Assembly: GCF_016545825.1 (NCBI RefSeq)
Contig: NC_052614.1
Location: 9,814,559-9,878,558, forward strand
Length of the DNA: 64,000 nucleotides
Source: Eucalyptus grandis
Taxonomy: Eukaryota; Streptophyta; Magnoliopsida; Myrtales; Myrtaceae
Reading direction: 5' to 3'
Shown in pieces: positions 35,698 through 48,096 of the stretch. The stretch's first letter is position 1; every line of letters starts with the position of its first letter. The notes beneath the pieces are model-generated. The model did not search any database. It was not told where the DNA came from and was given only the letters and a program-made list of their open reading frames with translations. The position numbers and the translations under genes are program-made.

Positions 35698-38099
35698 TAC
35701 AATTGGCAATGATCTCACTAAGTTACGGTGGTATTTCCTATCGTATGTTAAATCAACATTCTTATAAAAATATTTTCCTCGTGATATCAGTTTAAGGTGT
35801 TAGATATTCATTTGAACTTTGAAGAGGTTAATTAAGTGTTTTATTCCAAATTCCTACATTTGCATCACAACTTAATTTACTTGCATGAATTTTGGGGATC
35901 GAAAACATCACCCTATGAATGAATTCATATGTCATTTTGTGGATGAAGAGACTATTGTTGAGACTTGTATACATATGTAAAAATTGGGATAAGTATATTG
36001 GAATTTATAAAGGTTGTTACTAAAGTGTAATGGAGTTCTAAATTTTTCAATAATATAATCAAGTCCTAAAACTTGTCAATTTATGTAATCAACTCATTCC
36101 ATTAACTCTATCCAACTCCTCAAACAAAAAATACTAACAAATTTTAGGATCTAATAACATCAACTTGACAAGTTTTAGGAGTTGATTGCATAAATTTAAC
36201 AATTTTTTTTATTTGATTGCACTGTTTGAAAAACATTTTAAAACTCAATTATACTTTCGTGATAAATTTTAAAACTTATAAAACATTTACTTTTTCACAA
36301 CCAACATGTTGGCTTAAAAAGGAAAAAAAAAGTCAACTTGGACAAGAGAAGCTATGCAACTTGTAAAAAGAAACAAAATCCTTGAAAACCCATTTATAGC
36401 AAGATTATATCATGATTTCCAAGATTGGATGGGCCGAAATTCATGCTAGCTTAAGTAACATCATCACACTACACACAACAAGACACGACATGACATGATA
36501 CATAACACGTCTTTAAAAAAAAAAAAAATAGATAATTCTGATATTTTGAAACACGTTCTATATTAAATGTATATTTATAATTATTTTAATCAAATTAATT
36601 TAATTCAAATTCACAAATAAATAAATAAATAATAGCCTAGAATGAATTACATTAAAAAATTAATCCATCATTTATTAATATCATTCATTTTTTAAATTTA
36701 ATAAATTCAACTCCACTCTAATAATCCATAAAATTTGGAGGAAAAAAACAGGTAATCTACATTTGGAACTTGCATGTCAAAGTGTGTCGAAAAGAAGACA
36801 AAAAAATAAACTTACAGAGTGAATTATGTGTCATGAAAGTGAGAATCGAAAAAAAAATAAAACTAGAATTTACTTTTTCCCTATTCATTATTTTTATTAT
36901 TTTTTATTTTCTTACATATTTATATTTTTCTTTATTGAAAATTTTTAAAATTGATATCGGGTATGTCGGAATCATGTGCCATTTCAAACTTCCAAACTTG
37001 CATGTCAAAAAGTGTTGGGAGTGTTGACCAAGTGTTGGACTTTCTTATACGTATTGATCAAATGTTGAATAGTGTCAGACACGTATTGGAGTATTCGACA
37101 CAACATAAAGGCTCTCCAAAGTATCAATTGCTCTCAATTGCCTACCATGGGTGCGAGGGCTAACATGGACTGGCATCTAATAAATTTTGGGATAATTACA
37201 CAAATAATTTTTAAATTTTGATTTGATATATAATATTATACTAGAAATTTTAATTTGTTCAATATAATTCATGAACTTTAAACTCAACATGTAATTTGTT
37301 CATTGTGGTCCTGAATTTTTGGTAAATGTTCAATCTTGAACAAATTTAAATTTCAAGGATAATATCGGACATTGGATCAAAATTTATGACTTGATTTTAG
37401 CATTTTCCCTTTTTAGATTTATGCACTCCCACGTCCATGCTTTTGGTGAATTTTGCAAAGAAGAAAATAAATTTTGAGTAGGGTTTCTTCTATATCATTT
37501 TTATCAGCAATTCATACAAATCATCGATAGTGCAAAAATTGAATAGAACCCTGTGTTTTATTCATGAAGAATCAATATGCATCTCAAAGATTTGTTTCGC
37601 AAAGAATTAACGATTCAGAAAATATTTTTAATTTAAAAATAATTTATTACATTATTTAAGAAAATGGATCGGCAAAAGATGTTCTGCCATTGATATAAAA
37701 TGTTCAGGCATGTACTACCATGATGATGTAAACATTTTCTATTGACAATTATGCGCGATAAGAACGGTCTTTCCTTTTTCAAATCACATAATCAACATGA
37801 TCTTATCGAATGAGCTTGCACGACATTTGTTAGCCAAAATGAAAAAGCAAACTGATGGTCAGGTTCATAGCTGTGCAATGAAGTCACTCTCCCTTTTCAT
37901 TTACAATAATAATTTGGGATTACTTGGTCTATACATCGACTTACACCAAAAACGATAAAAGCTTCAATGTAAAGTGTCGCCCATATTGATCAACAGGCCT
38001 GCCAAGACTGCCATAATGATCGGAACAGCTGCTACATGTACGCCCGAATTAGAATAATAGTTGAAGTGCAATCACGCGTCCAATTCTACGTAGACCTGA
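35698..38099. other. AT-rich intergenic, flank of UGT copy F
   Basis: No gene. It is paralogous to about 10880-13079 with many indels. The insert between about 36450 and 37160 lacks a clear counterpart and includes A/T-rich simple sequence and the repeated phrase CTTGCATGTCAAA (36770 and 36999). The immediate 3' flank of the UGT starts near 38090. Confidence 0.5.
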
Positions 38100-39481
38100 T
38101 CATCGACTTGAGGCTCTGCCCTCTTCAAGTGCTCGAGCGAACCCCTCCAGATACTTGCGTCCCAACTCCACGTTGCCGAATATCTCCCGCATGGCCCACG
38201 CGTTCGCCCTCACCTCCTTTCCCTCGGCTCCACCATGACCCGCCTTATCGTCTCCGCTACCGAGTCGCTTGTGAATGACCCGTCTCGGCTGTCTCTCAGC
38301 ACCTCCCACCCGACCCGCCTCTCGTCCATCAACCTTGCCATCAGCCCTTGGTCCGAGAAGCCCCCGGAAAACAGGATCAATGCCCGGCCATGCCCGAGGG
38401 CCTCTATGATCGAGCTCCACCCGCAGTGCGTCAAGAACCCACCGACTGACGGGTGGGCCAGGATGTCGAGCTGAGGAGCCCAGCCCACCCAGACGAAGCC
38501 TCGACCCAACACCCGACTTTCGAATCCGGAAGGGATAGTCCCGGGGCTGGCCTTTGGGCCTACCACCCAGACGAAGGGCAAATCTGACTTTTCAATCCCA
38601 CACGCCAACTCGTGCATGGACTCTTGACTCAGAGCCACCTCGGTGCCGAGGGCGACGTAGAACACGGACTTCTCTTTCCTATCATCCAACCATTGTTTTA
38701 GCTCGCTCCATCTCCCGTCTCCTTCGTGGCGTCTTTTGTTCTGGGGCGGCAAAAGCCCCATCGGAACCACGGGGCTCGCGTGTAGCTTCTTGAGTAGACT
38801 CAACGGCTCAGCCTCGAACTCGCTACAGGCCCTCACGGCCACGATATCACAACCCAATATTGACCTGCCTAACCTTTCCAAACCGGACGTGTTAGAGTCA
38901 CTGTCCACGATATCCTCTTCGTTAATCACCTCGTGAAGCCTGTACGCGACTTTGGTGGGGTAAGTAACCCACTCGGGAACGACCGTCAAGTCCTCCGCCG
39001 TCTTGACCCGGGCCTGACTGTCAATGAGAAGAGACGGTGGACCGGCGAAGACAAGGGCGGTGGCGTTGAATATGCAGAAGAACGCCGATTTAACACCGAC
39101 TCGTCTCGCCTTTTGGGGTAACCAGAAAGACACGAAGTCTTGGATCACCCAGTCAACGTCCGAGTTGGCAAGAAACTCAGCAACAGCTGGCTCGAGCATG
39201 TCGTATGCCTTCTTAAGGTAAGGGACCATGTTATGTGGCAACTCGGAGGTCGACTCGGCTGAGTCAGGGAGGCCATGGACGCGGGGCAAGGGAAGCTCGA
39301 CGAGGGTCATGGAGGGAGGGAGGTCCGCGGGGAACTTTTGGAGGTTTTTCGGGGTGGAGATGAAGGAGACGCGATGACCCTTTTGAGCTAAGAAAGTGGC
39401 GACCTCGAGGAAGGGCATGAGGTGGCCGTAAGCGAGCCATGGGAACATCGCTACGTGAAGCTTCTTCTCTTCGTTGTCCAT
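38100..39481 (-). pseudogene. UGT91-like glycosyltransferase, copy F, nearly intact, C-terminal frameshift
   Basis: ATG 39481 ([20 protein letters not shown]) opens a frame of about 424 codons to 38210. It includes the catalytic His20, DWVIQD at about 115, and the PSPG box (WAPQLDI, HCGWSS, SDQGL). After MVEP the frame shifts at about 38223, where one G is missing on the coding strand relative to copies A and E. The last 40 or so codons continue in another frame to TGA at 38100 (RANAWAMREIFGN is visible there). It is closest to copy A. The TATA box at 39562-39572 is intact. Role as for copy E. A truncated protein lacking the C-terminal helix could still be made; whether it folds is unknown. 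Confidence 0.87.
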
Positions 39482-39561
39482 GGCGGTAGCTATGAACTTC
39501 ACCTTTTATTTGATGGGTCTGGTGAGCTGTGACTTTTTGAGGGAACATGGAGAATAAGCTC

Positions 39562-39572
39562 TCTCTTTATAT
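39562..39572 (-). promoter_or_regulatory. TATA box of UGT copy F
   Basis: GTATATAAAGA on the minus strand, about 80-90 bp upstream of the ATG, followed by GAGAGAGC. The same place in copy E (about 24165-24175) reads CGATATGAAGG, which is no longer a TATA box. Confidence 0.6.
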
Positions 39573-39734
39573 ACAAGGATTGTTTGGGAAGGTCGGTACA
39601 ATGGCTACCGTTCCCAACCGCGGAACCACGTTGAGTTTTTCAGAATTCTCATTGATGCATGCGGGCGTAAGCTAGATCTCATCTCGATACGTTAACTGGA
39701 TTAAGACGGGTTACGCTGACTAAAACATTGTGAA

Positions 39735-40735
39735 ATAAAAAAAGGCTTGAGTATCTTATACTATTGATGAATGCTTCTCAAGCTAAGATCTCATCTCAAT
39801 ACAGTAACTAATTACTCGGGACTAAGACAAGTTATTCATGAACCTGATTTGTGAAATAAAAAAAAAAGGCTTGACTATCTTATACTATTCATGAATGCTT
39901 CTCAAGCTAAGATCTCATCTCAATATGGTAACTAATTACACGGGACTAAGACGGGTTATTCATGAACCTGATTTGTGAAATAAAATAAAAAAAAGGCTTG
40001 ACTATCTTATACTATTGATGTGTGCTTCTCAAGCTAAGATCGCATCTCGATACAGTAACTTATTACACGGGACTAAGACGGGTTATTCATGAACCTTATT
40101 TGTGAAATAAAAAAAAGGCTTGAGTATCTTATACCATTGATGTATGCTTTTCAAGCTAAGATCTCATCTCGATAAAGTAACTTATTACACGGGACTAAGA
40201 TAGGTTATTCATGAACCTTATTTGTGAAATAAAAAAAATAAAAAAAAAGGCTTGAGTATCTTATACTATTGATGTGTGCTTCTCAAGCTAAGATCTCATC
40301 TTGATAAAGTAATTTACTACACGGGACTAAGATAGGTTATTCATGAACCTTATTTGTGAAATAAAAAAAGGCTTGACTATCTTATACTATTGATGTGTGC
40401 TTCTCAAGCTAAGATCTCATATGGGACTAAGATAGGTTATTCTGAACCTTATTTGTGAAATAAAAAAGGCTTGACTATCTTATACTATTGATCTTGATAA
40501 AGTAATTTATTACATGGGACTAAGATAGGTTATTCATGAACCTTATTTGTGAAATAAAAAAAGGCTTGACTATCTTATACTATTGATGTGTGCTTCTCAA
40601 GCTAAGATCTCATCTCAATACAGTAACTTATTATGCGGGACTAAGACAGGTTATACGAACTAATTCATGAACTTGATTTGCGAAATAAAAAAAGGCTTGA
40701 GTATCTTGTACTGTTGATGTGTGTTGCTGAAGGAC
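39735..40735. repeat. Tandem repeat array, unit roughly 100-130 bp, nine copies
   Basis: GGCTTGA(C/G)TATCTT recurs at about 39743, 39869, 39996, 40117, 40248, 40369, 40467, 40563 and 40694. The full unit also has TTCTCAAGCTAAGATC, ACGGGACTAAGA, GGTTATTCATGAACC and GTGAAATAAAAA. Some units are shortened by internal deletion (near 40420-40480). The array starts about 250 bp upstream of the UGT copy F start codon. No similar array is seen near the other copies. Confidence 0.92.
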
Positions 40736-41930
40736 TAAGTGTAGCCCAGCGACAATTTGTTTAATGTGGTCATGAGCTTTTGGTAAATATAAAGAAATTT
40801 AAAATTTATGGACGATATTAAATATTGGGCCAAAATTTGTGAATCATTTTTGCCAATTTCCCTTTTTTGATTCATTCACACTCTAGCATCTATGCTTTTG
40901 GTGAAATTTGTGAAGGAGATAAATTTCGAGTAGAGTTTCAACTTTCTACAATTTAATTCTTATCAGTAGTTTATACAAATCATCGATAGTGTAGAAATTG
41001 TAATATCTTCCTAACTTAAAAACAATCTTTGCATCATTGAAGAAGATGGGTTAATGAAAAATACCTTTGTCATCAATAGAAAATTTTCAAACACTGACTG
41101 TTACACCGATGCAAACATTTTCCACTAACTAATATTTCTGCACAATAGAAATGAAATTTTTATTTTTTAGGAAAATATTTCTCAAATTATGTAACATGTC
41201 GCGTAACGCAATCGACTTGATCTAATCGAGTGAGTTTACACAAAATTTGCTAGTAAAAAAAGAACCGATGGTTGGGTTCATAGCGGTGCAATGAACCTAT
41301 ACTCCTACATCTCATTAGAATAATATTTTGAGAATGCCTGGTCTAGAGATTGAGCTGCCTCTCAATATTTTACTGTTTATCTTCCATGCAACGCTTGCCC
41401 CAAAAAGATAAAAGCTTCACTACAAAGTTTGGCCCAAAACTCATCAATTTGTCTGCCACAAATACCAAGAAAAAATTTGTCACTAAAAACCCTAAACTCA
41501 TACTGTGATACAAATACCACGAAAAAAATCAAATTTATACACATGTCACATATGTACCATTTATTTCAATTTTATCCATGGTATACTTATCATACTGATA
41601 TAAATTCAAAGTTTTTAATGGAAAAAAAATCGAGATTATATATTTCACAGTAGACAAGTTTATGATTTTTAATAAAACAAAAAAAGCAGTTCAAATTATT
41701 TGTGTTATAGACAGTGACTACAGTTGTGGTAAAACTCAAATTTATACATGTGTCATATATGTACTATTTATTTTAGTTCCATTTAGGATATACTTATCAT
41801 ACTGGTATAAATTTGAAATTTTTAACAACACAAAAAATTGGGGATATATGTTTCGCAATGGGCAAGTTTAGGGTTTTTAGTAAAAAAAAAAAAATGAGGT
41901 ATTTGTGTTATAGTTTAGGTTTTTACTTTG
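40736..41930. other. Intergenic, duplicated flank
   Basis: No gene. It is paralogous to 19055-20870: GACAATTTGTTTAAT, then GTGAATCATTTTTGCC, then CATAGCGGTGCAATGAACC, in the same order. Patches of ATTTATACATGTG and CATATGTACYATTTATTT repeat internally near 41540 and 41740. Confidence 0.55.
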
Positions 41931-42451
41931 GGTTAATACCCTAAAAAACCCCAAACTAGTACACATGTAACAAATTTACTCTAAACTATTTTTTCGACTA
42001 CCAAAAACTCCAAACTGGAATACCTTTGACAAATTTATGCCAAACCGATACACTTGTGACAAATTTAACAAAAATTTACCTTATGTTAGTTTTCATTAAA
42101 TTTTACTATCAAATTATTAATTTAAATGACACGTGACAGTTGATTGATATATCAATTTGGGATTTTACGCTCCGTTTGTTGTAGTTTACAATTTTTGTGA
42201 TTTTTTGGTGGTATTGATCCAATTTAGCGGAGGGTATATTTGTCACAAATTTATCAGTGTGAGGTTTTTTGCTATCGAATAAATTAGTTTAAAATAAATT
42301 TGCTATAAATGTACCAGTTTAGGATTTTTTATGGTCAGTCAGGGTAAATTTGTCACAGGTATATCAATTTGGAGTTTTTCATGGTCAAAAAAATAGTTTT
42401 TGGTAAATTTATTACAGGTGTACCAGTTTGGGGTTTTTCAAGGTATTAACC
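41931..42451. mobile_element. MULE-like element of the AAACCCCAAAC family
   Basis: The left end GGTTAATACCCTAAAAAACC and the inverted right end GGTTAATACCTTGAAAAACC start long inverted repeats containing copies of AAACTRGTACAC and ACAAATTTA. No coding sequence. A convincing 9-bp target duplication was not found. The paralogous site near 20860 is without it. Confidence 0.65.
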
Positions 42452-42562
42452 ATTTTTTATCTTTTTTGGTATTAACCTTGTAACGTAATATTGCTTTAAG
42501 AACAAGTTACGGGTCGGGTCAATCCATGGTGCCCAGGGGGCACTCACCCAGAGTTGATACGG

Positions 42563-42627
42563 CTTAAGCCCAAGCCCAAGCTCGGGTCCAGGCCCAAGAC
42601 CAAGCCCAAGCCCAAGACCAAGCCCCA
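42563..42627 (+). repeat. CCCAAG hexamer-like repeat upstream of the TRB gene
   Basis: AAGCCCAAGCCCAAG and close variants run for about 65 bp, ending about 130 bp before the ATG of the telomere-binding factor. The frame of the gene is open through it (Lys-Pro repeats), but family members start at MGNPKQKW, so it is taken as 5' leader. Confidence 0.7.
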
Positions 42628-42754
42628 GAAATCTACCAACCGAGCCGACGTGCTCCCCGCAGCACATCAGGCAAGCCTTCTTCATCGCCTCGACGGCGGC
42701 ACACGCGCACTCGCTCTCCGCCGCTGCTCCCGCAACCAGCGCCCGGCGAGAGAG

Positions 42755-45700
42755 ATGGGGAATCCGAAGCAGAAGTGGACCCAAGAGGAGGAGGAGGCGC
42801 TGCGCGCCGGCGTCGCGAAGCACGGCACCGGCAAGTGGAAGGACATCCAGCGCGACCCCGAGTTCAACAAGTTCCTCTTCTCCCGCTCCAACATCGATCT
42901 CAAGGTCTCTCTCCCCCCCGCCCCTCCGTTCTCTCTCTCTTTCTCGCCAATTCTCGTTGCGAATCCATCGAGCGGCGAGCTCGCAGGGATGGCGCGGCGA
43001 GCCGCTGTCGTCGTTCTCGCCGCGCGCTCCCGGTGACGAGAAGCGAAACGGGAGCACGTGTCTCAGTGGGGAGGACGCGGTGCGCGTCCGTACTGTGAGA
43101 GCGCGCTCGAGGTGTTCGTGAAAATGTCCATATGGGCTCGATCGCTTCTTAAGGCGACTGGAGTGGGCGCGCTTCGTTCGCTCATCGAGACGCCGGCATG
43201 TCTCTGTCACGCCGGTTTCAGAGGAGTTGTAAAAGATGCCCGTGATGACATCTCGATTTGCGTAGATCACGCTGTTGTTTTGACGCCGGCATGTCTCTGC
43301 GCTTAGGATGTCTTTTTCCCCCCTCCCCGGAAGGAATGCTGCCCGGTTACTTAGAATTTATACCTTCGAAGCTGTTTCGGTTTTCATTTGATTGTTAATT
43401 GCCAGTGCTGGACGTTGTTTGATGCAGCTCATGTTATGTTATGTTATGTTATGTTATGTTATGTTATGGTGCTTACGATTGTACTTATGCGGTGCTGTGT
43501 GGCCTTGCCTTTAACTTAATTTAGTGTTGTAGAGATGGCCTTAGACGCGTGTAGAGCCAGTTAGCGAAAGGGTGGGATATTGCAGTGCTCTAGGAATCAG
43601 CACATGAGGTGTCTTCTCAAATAAACAAACTTAAAGGGTTTTTCCTACCTGTAATGTAATGCCCGTAAGAACTTCTGTTTTGAATCGTCTCCTTCATGCT
43701 AGTCTTGATTGGTTTTCCAAGAAGCGGCAGAAGTTAGGTCATGAAATCAAATTGCTCCGTAAACTCGATGGAAGATGTCACAATATATGCACAAATCAAA
43801 CTATCTTTAATACCAGCTTGAAGAAAATCACTCCTTTTTCCCTGCCTAAAATTGCTTAACCAGTTACTTCCAGACATTTTTTCACTCCAATGGATGTGAA
43901 AGGTGTACGCATTTGAAACAAAGTTGCTTGTCTAAAAGGAAAGCGATAATTTTTTGAAGATAATGAAAGTTTGTTTCTTCTGATGCCTTTACTTCTGTGC
44001 AGTCTTCCCTGAGTTACCTGAGAGTATTAAAAAGATATTTCTTCTTCTTGAAGGTGTTTGGCACATACTAAAATTCAACACGCCTTACTGAAAACTTTTC
44101 TACTGCACAGGATAAATGGCGGAATATGATTGGTGGTGCCAGTGGCCAAGGTCAAAGGGATAAATCACGGGCAAAAGCTAAAGCGAGCTCAGATGCTCCT
44201 TCTACCTTGCCCAGTTTGCCAAATGCCCCTAATGTTCCCGTTTCAGATGAAGCAACTGCAGAACCAGCTACTGACGGTGCTCAAAGAATCGCAGATGATG
44301 GAAAGAATACACCCAGGTATGGGCTACGCCATCTTCTTATATTTATTTTCTTGAAAATGATGCAGGTGTCTCCGCTAAACCAGTATCTTCATTCAGTGTG
44401 GAGAAAGTGCAATGGGCAAGAGTGTCTGACACTGTCATAATTATTGTTTTTCAAATTTGAGTTAATAGTTTTATCTTCACATTGGGAAAAAATATTTTGG
44501 CAGAGGCGGCATGTCGTCATTTGAATTAGACGTATGTTTAGCTCTTAAAGTGTTCTTTCTAAAGATGGGTCAGTACCACTCTGTACAAATTTTTGAGTAA
44601 GAAGAGATGTGGAAGGAGGAGGATAATATTATCAACACCGTCACTAAAGGTAAATCATAGACACGTGGTGATCATTCCTTTATCCTGTTTGGAAGGTCGC
44701 ATGCCAGCATTAGAAGCAGGATTAACAAAAAATTAAGGTAGACTGGATTCAGAGATTGAGGTGCTGTATAATGTCATTCGTATTACGTCTGCACCCTCCA
44801 CTCGGTAGTGTGGAGTATCTGTTTTAGCGCAGATTGTTGTAACACTGTCCAAATAAATTTGTCCAATAGTCCGCAGCTTCTTCACGATATATGTAGAGTT
44901 ATATATGGTAAATTTCCGCCTACTTCTTTGACTGACTTGTCAGTTATTAGGTACAATGCAATGATATTTGAAGCACTTCAAACATTGAAAGACCCCAATG
45001 GATCAGACACCGCTGCAATTTTCAACTATATCGAGGTCCGACAGCAGCTCTCTGCATTATAACAGAAGTGTGTTAATTTTCCTTTTTCCTCTCAAGAGTA
45101 AGAATTTTTTAGATATGCATCAGTGTTGAATATGCCAAGAATGACTATAAATATTTTCTCCTTTGTCCATCTTATTCCTTGCAAGTCAGAAGCCAAGTGA
45201 GAAAGATGACAGTAAGGCATCAAAATTCTTTACTCTGTTCATATTTTTTGGTGTATTATTTTGTTGGCACTTAACTTTTGAGAAGTAGACTGGAATCGCT
45301 TTCCAGGGCGACCTTTTTGCAAATTCAATCTGCAAATATTTTCCAAAAGAAAGAGGGATATGTTCTGTCGTTCTTGTATTAGTCAACAATATAAAATTGT
45401 CAAGAGGTGGCTGTTGTTTCAGGAGTTGTGCATCACCTTTATTAATCTCAGCTTGATATTCTGTGTTCCTTGATTAGATCTTTTTTATTTCTTGTTATGA
45501 AACTTGAGTTTTAAGCAGGTATGTGTTTTTTTAATTATGCTTCCAGAAAAGACAGGAGGTCCCACAAAATTTTAGGAGGCTGTTGAGTTCAAGATTAAGA
45601 AGGCTGGTTGCGCAAGAAAAACTTGAGAAGGTTATATTTTTTCGTGCAATTGTTTGTGCATAATATGTGATTTTATCAGGCTTTGATCTCATAAATTACT

Positions 45701-46657
45701 AACTCTTTGTTGCAAAGTTTCACCGTTAATAGGATTATCTCTCTAATCTAGCTGTCCATGCCGTCTTCAATTGGCTTGCTTTGTGTTATCATTTCTTCCT
45801 AATCAAAGAGAGAAGCTGCAATATCTCAGTTTAAGTCACAGCAGGCTGGGCTTCACCCTTCTTATCATCACTTAAAAATTTAAAGAGTAATCATTAGAAG
45901 ACATCTACTGACTTGAAAATATAAAAACTAGAACTAAGCTCCTGCATTCATTATTCTAAGAAGAGCTTTCTTCTGATGAACAATTTCAATGCCATGAATT
46001 TTCTGGAAGGTCGACTGATGATGTTCTTTCCCTTGCATGGGACTTAGGCATATAGCATTTGTTGATGCAGTGATGGTGGGGAAAATGCTATATAACGCTC
46101 AGTGTGGACTGTGGAGCTGCCACTCTCATGGTTTTTATTCCAGTAATGTTGGTTGCGGTGTTAAAAAGGGGGATATGTTAAGATTGATATGTTGACAAAT
46201 TGCACCATATTAAAGTTGGTAACGCCACTACGAAATGATCATGCAGGTTCAGAATTGCTTCAAGATAAAAGAGATCGCCTCTTTTGAGACCAAAACGCCA
46301 GCCCCTAAGGAGCAAGATGTCCGACCTAAGCAGCTGCAGCCTGTTGTCAATGCAAATTTCCTTGAAACAGTAGATGAGGCAGCTGTAGCTGCTGCATACA
46401 AGATCGCGGATGCAGAGAACAAATCCTTTGACGCAGCTGAATCAGTTAAGGAAGCAGAGAGGATCTCAAAGATGGCTGAAGATGCAGATGCAATGCTTCA
46501 GATGGCTCTAGGGATATTAGAAAAATGTAATGTCAAAGGTCCAGATGTTGAATTTTTTTTTCTTTTTCCTTTTCCTTCTTGTGGCTTGTTTCGGTTCTTT
46601 GTTAACTCTTTTGCTTACATTTCAGGTTCTAGGGACGAAATGGTGCTCGTCGCATAA
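42755..46657 (+). CDS. TRB: Single-Myb-histone / telomere repeat-binding factor (TRB, SMH4-like), six coding exons
   Basis: A nuclear DNA-binding protein. This family binds telomeric repeats and telobox promoters and recruits telomerase and Polycomb partners (family knowledge). Exons 42755-42904, 44111-44316, 44951-45035, 45547-45630, 46247-46526 and 46626-46657 join with GT-AG borders and consistent phases to 278 codons. Residues 5-57 form the N-terminal Myb domain with [10 protein letters not shown] and the hallmark IDLKDKWRNM, which spans exons 1 and 2. A histone H1/H5-like domain follows at about 119-185 ([26 protein letters not shown]). An Ala/Glu-rich coiled coil ([14 protein letters not shown]) leads to the C-terminus [12 protein letters not shown]. 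The exon 3 acceptor was chosen because only it restores the R-Y-N junction. The start is the family [14 protein letters not shown] is at 46678. Expression is not shown by the sequence. Confidence 0.93.
43431..43465 (+). repeat. ATGTT microsatellite in TRB intron 1
   Basis: Seven perfect copies of ATGTT followed by ATGGT, inside the 1.2-kb first intron. Confidence 0.95.
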
Positions 46658-48096
46658 GATGATACATAACTCATCAAATAAACCGATGACTTGACTTTGT
46701 ATGTGTAGATATATAGCTTGCTCTCATTCTGACTTTGTTACGAAGAATCAAACCAATGTTGTACCCATATGCTTTCTTAATAATAACATTGCCATTGTCA
46801 CTCCCAGTGTTATGCCTCTTACCATTTGGTCTGTCAAATTTTTTTAGATGGCCGGACCTTCTTGGATGGTTGTAGAACCAATTTTCTGCTTGCTGTTACT
46901 CGGAGTTCTATCCTCCACTACATCTATCACGATGTGAAGATGACGGAGAACTTACATAGGTCACCACCACCAAAAATTTAGCGATTTGGCCCTTTAATCT
47001 TCTGGTTAGGTTTTAGCCATTTACGTCGCTTGTAGTTTAACTGGAGTGAAGATGCGATTTTTGATAACCCATCTCGCAAAAACTTGGATGATCCATTCGG
47101 CCTTATCCCCATATACCGGGCATTTGTGCCAAAATAGCCAATCGCGCAATGCAGACCGCAACTCGATTGTAAAAGTAGAACTGTCTTCAATTATGTTGAA
47201 ACGATTTGATAAGACCACGTTCTATTGTGGATGAATTTCTCAAAAATCCCCTAGTTGCAGAGACTCCCAACATCCTTAACTTGCTAGCACCCAAAGTTCG
47301 TATGCTTTTTCATCTCCTACATCGAATACCCAAATAGGTTGATAACAAACGGCGTCCAACTTTGACCTTGCACACTTCCGGGAAAGAAATAGGTACCTGG
47401 AATTCTTTTTGTTTGACAAGCTCTAAGAAGCGTCTGTGTAATTCATCTCTCTCTCTCTCTCTTCTACTTCTCTTGCAAGACGAACTTCTTGTAAAAAATG
47501 ACCAATGGTGCAAAAGGAACCATCTATCCAATAATGTAGAAGTAGGACGCTGCAATGCAGCCATAACTGGCCACAGCACCTACTCATTTAACCGAATACG
47601 CAGACTTCTCGTCACCCTGCTCCTTGTCACAGCCAAATATCATACAGAGCATTGGGGGCTTAATCTACCAAGTTAAAGAAACTAGTCACCCTGTTCCTTG
47701 TCACAGCCAAAAATCACAAAGAGCATTCGCAGCTAATCTACTGAGTTAAAGAAACCAGCAGTCAAATGATGCGACGCATCATGAGCTAAAGCTAAATCCA
47801 TCAGTCATGACAGCTCAGAACATAAAAACAAGCTGCTGAGAAGAGAAGTAAAGAATGAGTAAATAGAATCTTCGAGGGGAAGAATAACAAGCCAAATGAA
47901 ATTAAAATCAAGTCTCAAAAGTTAGATCTTTCAACAAAATCAAGAACAACAATAGAAAGCACCGTAGAGTCCCAGTTGCACTGCAAAAACACATTTCTCA
48001 GGTCCAAAGGCGCAAAACCACCAACAAATTGAGCAGTCCAACGGCAAAAGCAGTGCTGATCTCTTCCTTTTCCACTCAAAGTCTTCAATCTACCAT
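46658..48096. other. Intergenic between TRB and NMT1 (convergent genes)
   Basis: This contains the 3' UTR of TRB (poly(A) signals near 46678 and 46780) and that of NMT1 from the other side. A CT repeat (about 47445-47461) lies in the middle. Open frames at 46978-47676 are short and show no domain. Confidence 0.5.
47611..47757. repeat. 74-bp tandem duplication downstream of NMT1
   Basis: Two adjacent copies, each beginning GTCACCCTG(C/T)TCCTTGTCA, at 47611-47684 and 47685-47757. They are similar throughout with scattered substitutions. Confidence 0.85.

Noticed and set aside
39735..40735. CRISPR-like regularly spaced repeats
   Set aside because: The context is a plant nuclear genome, and the whole unit is repeated without unique spacers; it is an ordinary tandem array.
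44808..45062. 84-codon ORF as a separate gene
   Set aside because: Its middle part is TRB exon 3; the rest is intron.
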